A program made the translations under genes and the position numbers. Positions 1 through 12,018 of a DNA stretch of 64,000 nucleotides are shown here, in pieces. The stretch's first letter is position 1; each line of letters starts with the position of its first letter. Below the pieces are notes generated by a model, which worked only from the letters and a program-made list of their open reading frames with translations, was not told the DNA's origin and ran no database searches. Source of the stretch: Podocnemis expansa (Eukaryota; Chordata; Testudines; Podocnemididae); assembly GCA_007922195.1 (NCBI GenBank), contig ML682122.1, positions 190,457 to 254,456 on the forward strand. The letters are read 5' to 3'.

Positions 1-2
1 TT

Positions 3-57
<55 letters not shown>
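1..57. repeat. (TTTC)n microsatellite
   Basis: Uninterrupted TTTC repeat at the window edge, so its true length is unknown. A shorter TTTC tract lies at the equivalent edge of the second retrovirus copy (about 55590-55617). Confidence 0.97.
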
Positions 58-59
<2 letters not shown>

Positions 60-591
60 TATTGGAACATTAAGCACATTTTTTCTCAATTCAATTTGAA
101 TTTTTAACAGATTGAGAGTGCCCATTCCTAAACTATTCAGATCCATTATCATGTAGGTCTCTCAATACAGTTTTTATTTCACATGCTCATCTCCCTGGTG
201 CCCGCATTCTCATGAGTGAGGTTAAATATACTTGTTCTGCCCTCATTGCAAATCCAATTATCACCATTGCCTCCTTGAAGGATAGCAGTGAATACATATC
301 CATAGTTTATTTTTTAACATTTAAGATAGTCATGACCTCTCCTGTATCAAACATGAAGGTATGTGGGAATCTACTCATTTTTGAGTATATTTTTGCTTCT
401 ACCAGTAGGTGGCTTTATTCATCATTCCATAGTAGTATCTCTCGAATCTGATGTCTCTGTTCACTTATTATCACCACATCATCATTCTCTCAATTTCCCA
501 TAGTTTAAACTGAAACCATAATCACAATCATAACCATAATAAATAAACTTCTTAAATTCTTGTTCTTACTTGTTGATTATCATACTATTTT

Positions 592-843
592 TTATTTGCT
601 GCCTTTAAGAGTTTTTCTTTTAATATCAATGATGCATTGCAAGGCTTCCAGTTCATCAACTCCTAGAACACTATATGGTCCTTGTTCTAAATCCATCAAT
701 CCAAAGCATCCTAATAATCTCTTTTCTCCTGTTTGTACTGACATATTCTGACTTATACCCACTGTACTACATTCATTTGTAGTCTGTCCTAACTGTCTCT
801 CTTCAGTAGCCAAATCACCAACAACTATTTCATTTATATTCAA
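592..843 (-). pseudogene. Downstream retroviral remnant, possibly env region (copy 1)
   Basis: An 83-codon minus-strand stretch whose counterpart in copy 2 (56203-56427) is clearly homologous, sharing for example the GDLATEERQL block. It lies 3' of integrase, where env would be expected, but I do not recognise a diagnostic envelope motif. Conservation between copies shows it belongs to the retroelement; the identity of the protein is unassigned. Confidence 0.4.
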
Positions 844-2556
844 AATGGAGAATGAAGCTCCAGTATTTATAGTAAAGAGTACTCTCTCTGGATTTCCTCT
901 AATATATACTGTTGCTGGAATGAATAGACTGTAATCCTGGTCTTTTATTAACCAAAAAATCTCTCCTTCCTCTCAGCTGTAATATCCACTATCTTCACTG
1001 TCATTCTCTATTTCTTATTCCACCAAGACTAAATTCTTTGTTACATGTGTACATTTAACTCAACTTTTGTACATTCTTTTGCTTTTTCTTACACTAATTG
1101 AAACAAAAGACCTCTCTCAAAGTCAAGAGAACATTTTAAAACTTTGAGGATTTCCACTCCTATTGTTGCATACAGATGTCCTACATCTAGCAGGCCAAAT
1201 CATACTCTTCCCATTATTTACTTTCCTATTCTACTGGTTAGTGGGATTGTGGTTTCCACTTTTCCTGGTATCCCATTTAGTCTCCCTTTCTCTGAGGATC
1301 TATATTCACGGATCTCCAGAAAGCATTTCTTGTTTAGTATTGAGTACATCAATCCTGAATCTATATAGCAAGTTTAGTCAATTTCCCTCTTTCCTAATTT
1401 TATACAGTGTGTCCACATGGTCCTTTAATAATGGTGCAATGGTATATAAAGCATACTGAATGACTGGATCATGTTGCTTTTCTGTTTGACTGGTCTTTTC
1501 TTCAAGTATCTTCAGTTGACATTCATATTTCTGTTTTGCTTGATCTTCTAAAAGACTGACATTCTATTCAGGAAATAGTCACCTTCTCTATCAAATCCCT
1601 GTATATTTATTTGTAGAACTCCTTCTGCTTCTTGTTCCAATATCACCAATATTTCACCATCTTCTATGGAAGTTACTTCCTCAATTTAATCTGCCATATT
1701 TCAAATCTGTGTAGAAAAGAAATTGTAAATCACTTAAATACCATCTACACTACTATTATTATGTCTTTAATTTATTTTATCTACATACTTTATTTCATCT
1801 TAATCTATTTTAACTTATATTAATCTTACTTTACAATTCACAGTATCAGCAAACTAATAACCTTTCTATTTCTTCATCTGTGAAGAATGGGGCCATTTTG
1901 CTCCTACCCCTCGCCCATAGGACTTCTAATTGATATACACTAGGTCTGGCTTTGTTTACTATTCTTACCAGTCCTTCCCGTATTGGGCAGAGCACACAAT
2001 GTTTCTCTTTTAACTGTTTATACATTAATTCATCACTCGCTTGCCATTCTTCTGAGTGAAAAATCGGTCCTAACTTTTGATTTTCTGATGACTTTTTGCC
2101 TTTAATGGTATTGTTACTTGTTTTTGAGTTTCCAGAACTGACTTTAAAAGTCATTGCATGAACTTTAATAACATTTTAGGTTGCAACTCACATGGAGGAT
2201 TTCTAACTATCCACCATTGCTCTGGCAATCTCATGTTTCTTTCAGGCATAGCCCTAAATGGATCAACTCCATGAGATGCTACTGTTCCTCTGGAAGACAT
2301 TAATATTAAAAGCAATATTTTTATCCCAATTTCTACCTGGTTGCCTTACTACCACTCCGAGAGCTCTTTCTATATTCCTTCTGTTCTTTTCATCTGTGCT
2401 GAGCTGTGAAAATGTGCTACTCTATGCAGTCTTTCTTTAATACCAGAAGCTTGATATAACCCTTTTGTATTTTCTCCTATAAAATGGGGTCCTTGGTCTG
2501 AATCTATTTCTTTGGGAATTCCCATCTAGCTATAACCTGACCTACTAATACTTTCA

Positions 2557-4111
2557 GGCTATGCCCACACATTGGTTTTAAAGCAAAAAAAAACCTATTG
2601 TTTCACTTAAAAAAAATCATGTCCAGACGACATTTCGTTGTTTTGAAATGATGAGCCCCATCATAGCAAAACAACAAACCTTAATTTGAAATGCTAAAGC
2701 CTCATAGGAATTTGAAATAGCCCTTGAATTGAAAGGGTTGCTTTGAAATAAAACCATTTGGTTTCATTATTTTGAAACAGAACTGTTTTGATTCAAGGGT
2801 TTGACCTTCCTCCCAGGGTCCATTGCACCAGCGTTCCCTCTAAAGCTGTGCGGGCATGTGGCCACACAGCCCACTGCAGCTGCCCAGCACTGGGAACACT
2901 GCTGACCATGCAGGGCCAGCAGCCAGAGTCTCGGCTCAGAGCTCCTTTGGAGCTGGAAGTTATTAAAACTCCTGCCCAGAGAAGCTCTAACAGAGCATGC
3001 CCAGAATGTCCAAGCATGTCCCATTAATGCTTTTCAGTCCCCATAGGGTGGGAGGAGGGGATTGGACTGGCTGTGGGGGGCTTATCAGGAAAAGCAGGGG
3101 GTGGCAGAATCGGGCCCTCAGGGGCAGAAGAATTGGACCCACATGGGGGGCACTGCGCAGTGAGCAATGTGAGTTGCTCAGCTGCCTCTGGCTCTTAGGG
3201 GGCATCCTGGAAGGAAGGTGTCCCCCACCCCCCACACCCCATCAGCACCCTGGCCAGGGAGAGAAGGGGAGTGCAGGGGGGATTGCAGGGCAGCAGGGGC
3301 TGAGCTCACGGGGCAACTTGAAGCCCCCCCCCTTGCATCCTGGGCAGTGTGGGCTGAGATCTCAGTGAGACCAGTGGGGAGTGCTGGGATCTCAGGCCCT
3401 GTTGCCCGGGAAGTGGCGGGGGCCTCAGGACACCCCGCATGCTCTGCCCCTGCCTCCCAGCCAGCAGTGGAGGCTTCAGGGTGCTCCACAAGCTCTGCCC
3501 CCACTGCCTGGTCAGCGGCAGGGGAATCAGGGCATCCCACATGCTTTTCCCCCTCCACCTGGCCAGTGGTGCGGGAATCGGGGTGCCCTCCAATCTCTGC
3601 CCCACTGTCTGGCCAGTGGTGGGGATTCAGGATGACCCCTGATCCCCCCACCACCACCCTGCCAGCGGTGGGGAAGAGGGGTGCCCCCAATCCTTTTCCC
3701 ACCTCCAGGAAAGTGGTGGGGAAGAGTAGTGCCCCAATCATTTCCCCGCCACCGGGAAATCAGCGGGTAAGAGGGGCAGCCCAATCCTTTCCCCATGGCT
3801 GGGAAAGCAGCGGGGAAGAGGGGTGGCCCCATCTGTGCCCCCAGGGGCTTTTTCTCCCCTGTCACTGGCTCTGGAGAGCCAGTGGCAGGGGATTGGGTGG
3901 CAACATGGCCCTGCCAGGGGGCCATGTTGCCACACCTCCCAAGGTGCCCCTCATCCAAATCAAACTACCAAGTCATTCCCCAGACATGCTAGTTCAATTT
4001 GTGGACACCTGATAAATCAATTAATTTAAATAGATGTAATGGTTGTTATATGAATTTAGTTTAAAACACTTCAAGCTAAATTGATTTAACTCCCTGCATA
4101 TGGACATAGCC
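2557..4111. mobile_element. Long Harbinger-type non-autonomous element
   Basis: Ends GGCTATGCCCACAC on the left and GGACATAGCC on the right, in inverted orientation. Flanking triplets TCA and TGA correspond to a single TTA at the empty site in retrovirus copy 2 (58176-58178), so they look like a decayed 3 bp target duplication as expected for PIF/Harbinger. The AT-rich termini enclose a GC-rich core (about 2790-3960). Two internal blocks, at 2801-2830 and 3915-3955, are shared with the transposase-bearing element at 51637-53837. There is no transposase, so it is non-autonomous. Confidence 0.8.
3365..3830. repeat. GC-rich minisatellite, about 50 bp unit
   Basis: About ten degenerate units spaced 45-51 bp, each with a GGCCAGTGGTGGGGA-like core followed by a pyrimidine-rich half. 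Unit cores are visible near 3367, 3411, 3460, 3511, 3562, 3612, 3661, 3710, 3755 and 3804. It sits inside the Harbinger-type element 2557-4111. The long open frames here on both strands are a by-product of GC content and periodicity, not genes. Confidence 0.8.
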
Positions 4112-4719
4112 TGACAGTTGTTAAAGCTGCATTATTTTTGGTGGGGATTGCATCTATCCATTTAATAAAAGGATCTACTAGTACTAAAGAATAATTGCTT
4201 CTCTTGACACTTTGTGCAAGTGTATATAATATAATATAAAATAATCAGTCTGTAATCTGGACCAACGACCTTTGATCTTTTGATGTCCTAATGTGCCTTT
4301 TACTATATTGCTACCTGTATTATTTCCTGCCCCTGTTAAACAATTATTTATGTACTGTTCTATATTGACTTTTATGCTAGGCCACCATCCTGCCATTTAA
4401 AGACCATCAAAAGTCTTCTCCATGCCTACATGTCCATTTTCATGCACCATGGCATTCATCTCAGTTCTAAGGTCAGATGGCACTACCCAGCAAGACATGT
4501 CATCTTCTTTCTTGGCTGCTAGTACTATTCCTGTCTCCTGCTGCCAGTTTTCCAATTTTGAAACTTTCCTTTCTCTATTAGTTTCTTTATTTCAGAATTC
4601 TTTCTTTGCAATGTGATTAGATCTATTTGTTCTATCTGTTCTTTTTCTTACACTAGCTATTGGGACTGTTTGATATCGTACTTTTGGTTCCCATAGAGTC
4701 CCCTCCTAATTTAGCTTGT

Positions 4720-5625
4720 TAATCTGCTTTGTTATTCCACTGTTTTTTTTTTTTCAGTATTTTTCTTATGTGCTGCTACTTTTCACATTAATACAGCCTT
4801 TGATCTTTTTTGAGCTAAATTCCAGAGGTACAATAATTTATCAGCATGCACTTTATCATCTGCTGATCTCAGTCCCTTCTTTTGCCACTGAGGCATCCAA
4901 TCCACTATATTTCTAAATACTCAGTCAGAATCTGTGAAAATGATCACCTTATGTACTAGAACATTTTACAATGCCACAATTAAAACCATTATTTCTGCTG
5001 CTTGGGCCAAGTGTGGTAAGCCTTGTCCTTTTAGAACCATTTCATCAGAAATACTGATTGCAGCATACCCAGTAAATGGTTGTCCTTCCCTATGATAACT
5101 TGATCTATCTATAGGACAGAACTCATCCACTTCTTTAACTGCTTGTAATACTGCTCCTCCATGGTACAATATAGGACTTTCTTGGCGATTTTAACTTCCA
5201 TGGGAATGGATACATAGCAATCATTAACTTTTCCTGTTAGGACATACTTCACAGGGCAATGTGAGGTTCTTAACAACACTGGGGATAATTCTATTAGATA
5301 TTTCCAATTCTTAAAGCACATATTAATGCTAACACCTCTTTTTCAGATGGGGTAAAACCTTGTTCTACTCCACTGAGATTCCTAGAAGCATAAGATACTG
5401 GTCTCAGTCCAATATCAAGGTCCTGGCTAAGAACAGCACTCATTACTGTATTAGTGATGGCTAACTGGAGCACAAAAGGTTGCCCTACCTTTGGATAGGC
5501 CAAAGTTGGGGCTTGTATGAGTGCTTGTACTGAGTAAAAGCTTTCTGATGTTCAGCACCCCATTCCCATTCAGTGCCTTTTCTTAAAAAAAATTACAATG
5601 GCTTTTGACCATCCGCTGACAGTGC
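4720..5625 (-). pseudogene. Retroviral pol remnant: RT connection and RNase H (copy 1)
   Basis: Minus-strand reading recovers broken segments typical of the end of retroviral RT and the start of RNase H: a stretch at 5294-5503 ending in a TPSEKEVLALI-like motif, followed in another frame by 5109-5321 and 4966-5169. Frame changes and stops separate the pieces. The same order is found in copy 2 (59404-61013). The function would have been replication of the element; this copy is inactive. Compared with copy 2 it lacks roughly 120 bp near 5190. Confidence 0.75.
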
Positions 5626-5775
5626 AATAAGCTTTTCAGCTGGGAGAGGCTTTCTGTTCTTGATCCCAGGTAGCACTTATTTGTGAGGTAGACTTATGCC
5701 TGCTAGGACCTACAGAGAGACTCAGAAACTCAGGAAATAAAGCAAAGGAGGATGGAAATAGCTGCTCAATAACAG

Positions 5776-5915
5776 ATAGAGAGAGAGAGAGAGAGAGATA
5801 GATAGCAGCAGTTTCTATTTATTTATTTATTTATTTATTTATTTTTTTAAGGGAGTCCATAGTGGACTTTCTTTTTCAGGGGGAAAAAAAAAGCCAAGGT
5901 AAAATATAGACAAGA

Positions 5916-5966
<51 letters not shown>
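5776..5966. repeat. Microsatellite cluster (GA)n, (TTTA)n, (CA)n
   Basis: Three simple repeats in succession: GA dinucleotides at about 5776-5800, TTTA tetranucleotides at about 5815-5842, and an uninterrupted CA tract at 5919-5966. The span 5626-5775 has no recognisable feature. Confidence 0.95.
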
Positions 5967-5967
<1 letters not shown>

Positions 5968-5989
5968 TAAAAAAAAAAAGAAAAAAAAA

Positions 5990-6271
5990 ACCCATTGCCG
6001 CATCTGTCAGTGGCTTTTTTCAAAAACTTTTTCAGAAAACCCTTTTTCTGACAGGCGACCAGGTTGAATCTGGCTGTAAAGGTGCTCCAGTGTTTTGAAA
6101 TACTGGGACACTTATTAATTTGAAAAGGCTATTTTGAAAAGGGGCTTTTTTGAAAAGGCTGGCTTTTGCCTCTTTTCAAAAAAGCAAATACTGTTCCCCA
6201 GACACAGAAAAGATCTTTTTGGGGATAAGGCTCCTTATCCAGAAAACCTTTTGCAGTGTAGACATGCCCAG
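5990..6271. mobile_element. MITE fragment, TTTTGAAAAA subfamily
   Basis: The right end reads GCAGTGTAGACATGCCC. The interior (GGATAAGGCTCCTTATCC, TTTTCAAAAAA) matches the right half of the element at 54849-55280. The left end is not visible beside the microsatellites and may be lost. Confidence 0.65.
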
Positions 6272-7660
6272 GGTCTGTAGAAGGAAGATGGAGAAGCTCT
6301 CAGAGGGAATGCCAAAACAAAGAATATCCGTCCTACAGATACTGGCACATGCATGAGAAGGAAATATCAGTGTGTCAGGCACCCCTGCCTTGCTCTGATT
6401 TTCCTGGTCTTTACCCTCATCTCCCCCTTCCGGGTTTTCCTAACCCACAGTATTTATTCACTCCCTATGCTCACATCTCCAGTCAATGCCCCGAGAACCA
6501 CTCTTCCACTATTCCCATAACCTGTAGAACTCCTAAGAATCCTCCTCTTCTATTTCCAGGCCAACCATCCTCATTTCCTAGCAGGAATTTGCATGTATGA
6601 TTTTTTTAAAAATGTATAAAATGGTTTCAGTATCTTCAAAATATCTGGTTGTGCATAGATGACTTAAGTCCCAAATTCAGGCGCTACTGGTATTCACAAC
6701 CTTCTGCTCAGCTGCTGTATGTAGCTAAACACACTTCACACCTATCCTTCAGCCACAAAAGTTCCCCATTGCCCATGTGCTGCAGCAGTACTGGGGCAGT
6801 CAACAGGGGGCGTTGAGTGGGCCTTAAGGGCTGTGGAGGAGTTTTGGGGAAGTTCTGAGTTCTTGTGTTTATTTGTTTTTGTTTGTTTCTCTTTTTGGGT
6901 TTTTTTCCCTGTCTCTGTTCAGTTTGCAGGGGTTGAGTGGTACTGTATAGTGTTATCAGCTGATCCCAGTTAAGGTTGAGGCTTCCCTACTGAGGAAGTT
7001 ATCAAGGCAGCCACTGAAATATAACTGCAGCAGCACCAGGGGCAGTCAGCAGGGCTGTGAACAGAGGAGTTTGAATGGGAGTTGTTTGTGGTGGGGGGAG
7101 TTTTGTGGGAGTGCAGGTGATTTGTAGGTTGCTTTGCTTGATGCTTTGGGGGTATATTTTTATTTTATGCAGACCAGAAATAGAGGAGGCACCACAGCAG
7201 CTACGGATGCAGCAGTGGTAAGCACTCAAGGAGGGGAAGAAATAGTGATGATGATGGGATCAGGAAGATGTGTGATGTGTATATGATTTTGGAAGTGGTA
7301 CCTACAAAGACCTTCATGTGTATGAAGTGCTGCTTAATAAAGTTGATGGGGGAGAAAACTGGGGGGTTAGAAGTGTAAGTGGAAATTATAATTAAGTTCA
7401 GTATGGTGGGTGGTGAAAATTGATGAAACATACAAATGAAGGGGTTTTAAGAGAAACTCCAGACCTATAGATGGAAGCAGGACTGTCAGATTGAGGGCAG
7501 AATACTGGGAGAGAAAACTGGCCAGTGGAAGCATCTGACTGTCAGAAGTCAGCAGAGGAAAAGTCAGGTTAGAACAGAGCTGTAATGCTCTGTTTTACTG
7601 CCCAGGCTGCATTCAACTCAAAACGTGCCCCTTGCAATTAGCGGTGCTTGGGGCAGGCAC
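6272..7660. other. Unassigned interval
   Basis: No gene recognised. Two GC-richer stretches (about 6777-6850 and 7017-7060) share a GCAGCAG...GGGGCAGTCAACAGG motif and could be a degenerate repeat or the 5' part of the LINE that follows; I cannot decide. The rest shows nothing I can name. Confidence 0.5.
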
Positions 7661-7664
7661 TGGG

Positions 7665-9490
7665 AAATGTGCCTTTTAATAGAGCAGCTCTATTGACTAG
7701 GGCCTTTTTTAAAAGGGCTAACTTTAGAAAATCAAGGGGATTATTTGGAGAAATGGACTGGACTGAAGAACTCATTAATGTAAAGGTAGAAGAGATTTGG
7801 AATTGCTTCAAGTCAAAATTGCAGGATGTATGTAGAGCTGACATTCTGAGGAAGGGGTTAAAAATTCACAGGCAGGAGCTATAAGCCCACCTGGATGAAT
7901 AAGCATCTCAAACAGGTGATTAGGAGGAAGCACAGAGACTACAAAGAGTGGAAGACGGGAGGAACCAGCAAGGAAAGTTACCTCTGGGAGGTCAGAACAT
8001 ATAGAGATAAAATGAGAAAGGTGAAAAGTCAAGCAGAGCTGGATGGTGTGAAGGGAATAAAAAAAAACAATAGTAAAAGGTTCTTTAGCCATATAAATGG
8101 GAAGAAAACAAAGAAAGAGGAAGTGGGACCATTGAACAGTAAGGAGGACGAGGAGGTCAAGGGTAATATAGGCATGGCCGAATGTCTAAATAAGTACTTT
8201 GCTTCTGTTTTTAATAAGGGTGATGATGAGCTTGGGGATAGAGTTAATGTGGCTAATGGGGAGGGGGGGGGGAGACATGAAAATGGAAATAACCATACCT
8301 GTGGTAGAAGTCAGACTTGAGCTGCTTGATGGGACTGAATCAGAGGTGGGGGGGAAGGGATTTGGATAATTTCCATTGTAGGATACTAAAGGAGCTGGTT
8401 CATGAAATTGCCAACCCTTTGCCAGCAAAGATTTTTCATCGGTTTGTAAACTTGGCAGTTATACCATATGACTGAAGAATTGCTAATGTAGTTCCTATTT
8501 CCAAGAAAGGGAATAAAAGTGATCCAGGTAACTACAGGCCTGTTAGTTTGACCTCAGTAGTATACAAGGTGTTGGAGAAAATTTTGAAGGAGAAGTACTT
8601 AAGAGTATTGAGAATAATGGTACCTGGGATAAAATACAACATGGCTTTACAAAAGGTAGACCGTGCCAGACCTACTTGATCTCCTTTTTTGAGAGGTTAA
8701 CAATTTTTTCAAATAAAGGGAACATAGTGGACTTAATTTACTTAGATTTTGGCAAGGCATTTGATACAGTTTTACATAGGGAATTATAGTTAAGTCACAA
8801 AGGATGGGGATTAATTTGAATTTAACACAGTGGATAACAAACTGATTAAAGAGGAGACTACAACAGGTCATGCTGAAACGTGAACTATGAAGCTGGAGAG
8901 AGGTTAGTACTGGAGTCCCTCAGGGATTGGTCTTGGGGCTGATCTTATTTACCTTTTTATTACTGTTCTTGACACAAAAAGTGGGAATGTGCTAATAAAG
9001 TTTGCAGATGACACCAAGTTGGGAGTTATTGCTGATACCGAGAAGGACTGAGATGCCATACAGAAACAGAGATTGCATTGCAGACTGTAGTTTCAGGAAT
9101 AGGGATTAATAATAGGAAGTGTGAGGCCATGCATTTAGGGTCAAGTAACACTTTTTTTCCCCCTATTAGTTAGGGTGCATCACTTATAAGGGACTGAGGA
9201 GGAATTAGGACTTGGGACTGGTTGATCGCAGGATGATTATCAGCTGCCAATGTGATGTGGCTGTGAAAAAAGCTAATGAGGCTCTAGGATGCATTAGAAG
9301 AGGTATTTCAAGTAGAGAAAAGGAGGTGCTAGTACTACTACACAAGGCACCAGTGAGACCCCATATGTAATATTGCATGCAGTTCTGCTCCCCCCTGTTT
9401 AAAAAGGATGACTTCAAATTGAAAAAGGTGCAGTGAAGGTCTTCAGGGATGATCTATGGAATGGAAAACCTGCCTTATGAGAGAAGACTC
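7665..9490 (+). mobile_element. CR1-type LINE fragment (ORF2), 5' truncated
   Basis: Non-LTR retrotransposon ORF2 in several frames on the plus strand. In order: the linker after the endonuclease (about 7690-8250, with open frame 7895-8320 of 141 codons including a KYFASVFNK motif), RT start (YRPVSLTSV near 8545), the FGKAFDTVLH motif near 8750, GVPQGLVLG near 8920, and the catalytic FADDTKLG near 9000-9025. The C-terminal region follows to about 9470. The FADD motif shows the RT catalytic pair, but frameshifts and stops break the frame. The endonuclease is missing. A Harbinger-type MITE end begins directly after it at 9494. Confidence 0.85.
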
Positions 9491-9493
9491 CAG

Positions 9494-10300
9494 GGGTATG
9501 TCTACACTGGAGGCTTAAGTCGACTTAACCTGGTTTAAGTGAACTTAAGCAACTCCAGGGATATACTTGGAACTTATTAAATTGAATTAAGTGCCTGGGT
9601 CCTGATCTGGACTGGCCCAATCCATCCCTAGCCACTGCCAGTAAGCAGCTGAGAGTTGGGTCTGGCCCCTGTCCTTGCCACAAGCCAAAAGGGGCTCAGA
9701 GCTGGCCCCAGGTGTCATTGTCAGGCAGCTCGTAGTCCAATCCAGCCCTGACCTGCTTGTAACTAGCGACAGTTGGCTTGGAGTGGGAGGAGACAGCCCA
9801 GGGCCCCAGCCTGGTCAATTTCACAGGCTACTCCTGATAAGTTCGAAACAGATCAGGAGTAGCCTGTGAAATTAACCAGGCTGGGTCACTGGTCTGCTTT
9901 CCTCCTGCAAGTGTTCATATCTCAGGGCCATACTGGCTACAAGCCACCTGCCAGCGGCAGCAAGTGGAGCGGCCTCTATCCGGCTGCCAGGAGAGAGGGT
10001 AGGGTGATAGGTGGGTGGCACAGATTCTGGCCCTGGTGGTCCATGCCCCACCTGCTCCTTCCCCACTCTGGAAGGATTAGGTTCTGTGGTGCTTTCCATT
10101 GGACAAGGGGGCAGAGGAAAGCTGGGTTCACGGGGGGTGCGCAACAGAAGAAAGAGTCAGAGCCATGGAGGGGCAGAGGCAGGGAGTTGGGATTTTGGGG
10201 GGACAGGTAGGCCGGCAGGGGTGACCGAAGCCATGGTGAGGGCAGCATTTGGGGCCTACAGGAAGCCCCACAATGGCTCTTCACCTAGGACTCCCAATTG
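9494..10300. mobile_element. Harbinger-type element, left end and GC-rich core
   Basis: Begins GGGTATGTCTACACTGGAGG followed by TTAAGTCGACTTAA, which is the reverse complement of the right end of the element at 38773-39128. A GC-rich core follows. No matching right terminus is seen before the Penelope-like sequence at 10345, so the element is probably truncated and its right boundary is approximate. It contains the inverted repeat at 9807-9883. Confidence 0.6.
9807..9883. repeat. 32 bp near-perfect inverted repeat, 13 bp loop
   Basis: The left arm 9807-9838 and right arm 9852-9883 are reverse complements with one mismatch in 32. The 13 bp spacer contains TTCGAA. The arms carry CCTGGTCAATTTCACAGG-like sequence, also seen near 17260-17300 in another transposon remnant. 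Confidence 0.95.
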
Positions 10301-10344
10301 CCTAAGGTTGCCTTTGCTCCCAACAAAGGCTTTAGGTGAATACA

Positions 10345-10552
10345 TGGCCATACAGACTAATAAAAACATTTATCCCATGAGTTTTTCTGGGAAAGAATCT
10401 CACTTTGTCAGATGCTTAAAGATAGGGAATTTACAGAATGGGAGCCATTCTGGAATTTCTCCATCTTCACGCATCTGATGAAGTGGGAATCTCTCCCAAA
10501 GAAGTTCATGAGATAAATGAATTTGTTAGGCTTTATAAATGACACCAGCCTT
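10345..10552. mobile_element. Palindromic Penelope-like 3' tail
   Basis: Two inverted copies of one tail: left arm about 10356-10413 and right arm about 10471-10530, with about 57 bp between them. Each arm carries the GCATCTGATGAAGTGGGA / TTTGTTAG words of the tail that is linked to GIY-YIG coding sequence at 62170-63110. Confidence 0.65.
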
Positions 10553-10932
10553 TTTGTTTGTTATACCTTCAAGTGACCCATGTCCCATCCAGCAGAGGAG
10601 GAAGTACCCGTGGTCACATTCATTCTAAAGGAAGTGGAAGATCAGATAAAACAAAAATCTCAATACCACTGAATCGTTCCAAAGTTCTGACCATAGTGAG
10701 AATCACTTCATAACCATTAAAGGTTACACTCTCGTACTTAATCCCATAGGGCAAATAGCTGAAAAAGCATAGACTAGCTTAGAGCTATGATACTGTATGG
10801 AGTATGGGGGACCAGTTAAAATATATTGATAACATAACAGTATCGCATAATTACAGTGAATCTTACAATGTACTAAATATGAGTAGCCTGTTCATATGTA
10901 GATATCATCCTTGTATCATGAGTCGTATATAA
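10553..10932. other. Unassigned interval
   Basis: AT-rich sequence without a recognisable gene or repeat family. Confidence 0.5.
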
Positions 10933-12018
10933 GGGTATGTCTATTCTTAGAATTGAATTTGAATTGATGACAATCAATTAGCATTCAGTTAAGTTCATGG
11001 CCACACTCGCTTTCCATGGTTTGAATTGATGAAAGCTGACTTTGAATTGGTCTAACCTCATTTGACTTTGAAGTCCCGGTCAACTCAAACGCAATAGTTG
11101 AAATTGATCCAGTGTGGCCATGTCAATTCAAACTCATTTAGTTTGTATTGACATGGGTTGACCTTTTCCCAGGGTGTATGGGACTCTGGAAGGAAGACCA
11201 CCCTGCCAGCACCTGGGGCCCAAAGCTACCTCCACTACCCTGCAGTCAGATCAGGGTATAAGGTCAATGGGGTTCCTGTACATGGCTGGGGACAGGGATC
11301 CCAGCCTATGCTCCAGCCCCACTTGAGGGCTAGGGATGGAATCCGCATTGGGTTGGAGCAATGCTCCCCAGGTTGGGGAAGGAACCTGTGCTGTGGATCC
11401 ATAGCCACTGCTTACATGTGGCTGCTGGCCCTGCGTGGGGAAGGAATCCCCACACGTGGCCAGTGGTGCTCTATCCACGCACGGGGCATCCACCCTCGTG
11501 TGTGTCCAGCAGGGCAGCAGCCGTGTGTGGGGATTCCTTCTCCAGCCCGGGGAGTGCGGCTCCAGCCCAGCATGAGGATTCCTTCCCCGCACTGGTAAGC
11601 CAGGCCCCAGCCCCATGTGGGGGTCCCTTCCCCATGCTGGGGCAGCCCTGCTGGAGAGGGAGAGGGGGAATTGCTTCTCTTCCTAGCTTCTCAGGGGAAA
11701 ACTTCCCCTGCCAGGCTCTAGCCTTCTGACCCTGGCATGGGGAAAAACATCCTCTGTGCTGGGCTCAGAGTGCTGGAACCCGGCAGGGTATTTGGTGGTG
11801 GCATGGCCTTTTTGGGAGGCCATGTTGCCACACGGCCCGTGGTGCTCCTCCTCCAATTTGAATTAGCAAGTCCAGTCCATGGACCCGCTAGTTCAAATTG
11901 GAGTTTCTAGTGTGGCCATCTCAATTTGAATTGACTGACTTCGAACTAAAAATTATTAGTTCAGATTGACTAGTTTGAATTCAGTCAATTCGATTTAACA
12001 CTCAAAGGGTAGACATAG
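10933..12018. mobile_element. Long Harbinger-type element, AATTGAATTC subfamily
   Basis: Left end GGGTATGTCTATTC, right end GGTAGACATAGCC. Subterminal DNA is rich in GAATTC, CAATTG and CAAATT words, like the short element 21869-22305. The core (about 11160-11860) is GC-rich with repeated GGGGAAGGAA phrases. Block 1 (about 11159-11195) and block 2 (about 11810-11850, GGCCATGTTGCCACAC) are shared with the other long elements. No transposase is present; plus- and minus-strand open frames in the core are not credible genes. Confidence 0.7.

Larger units (their letters stand above)
1846..4720 (-). pseudogene. Retroviral integrase remnant split by a MITE (copy 1)
   Basis: The integrase reads on the minus strand. 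The end of its zinc-binding region and the first catalytic aspartate (in a QTDY motif) lie at about 4240-4396. The second aspartate motif (SDQGPHF) is at about 2480-2500 and the glutamate region at about 2360-2400. The SH3-like C-terminal part lies in 1846-2154. A 1.55 kb transposon at 2557-4111 separates the first and second catalytic residues. The zinc-finger cysteine pair appears damaged (TG where TC is usual). Stops and frame changes are frequent. Homologous segments in copy 2 are 57546-57773 and 57780-58740. Confidence 0.75.
61..5625 (-). mobile_element. Endogenous retrovirus copy 1, defective
   Basis: Old gamma/epsilon-like (class I type) endogenous retrovirus read on the minus strand. 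In transcription order it shows the end of reverse transcriptase, RNase H (about 5625-4720), integrase (about 4720 down to 1846, interrupted by a transposon at 2557-4111), then downstream remnants to about position 61. No open reading frame exceeds about 100 residues, so it is not coding. The 5' part (gag, protease, most of RT) and both LTRs are not visible. It aligns along its length with copy 2 at 55.6-61.0 kb, and similarity stops at nearly the same RT position in both. The class assignment is an inference from pol motifs only. Confidence 0.8.

Noticed and set aside
3218..4012. Plus-strand open frame of 264 codons, one of the longest in the window
   Set aside because: It lies in a GC-rich minisatellite inside a MITE, is open on several frames and both strands, has low-complexity Pro/Gly/Ser/Ala composition, and matches no family I know.
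9866..10478. Overlapping open frames of 90-155 codons
   Set aside because: They span a MITE core and run into the Penelope-like tail; they are compositional and not conserved with any recognised family.
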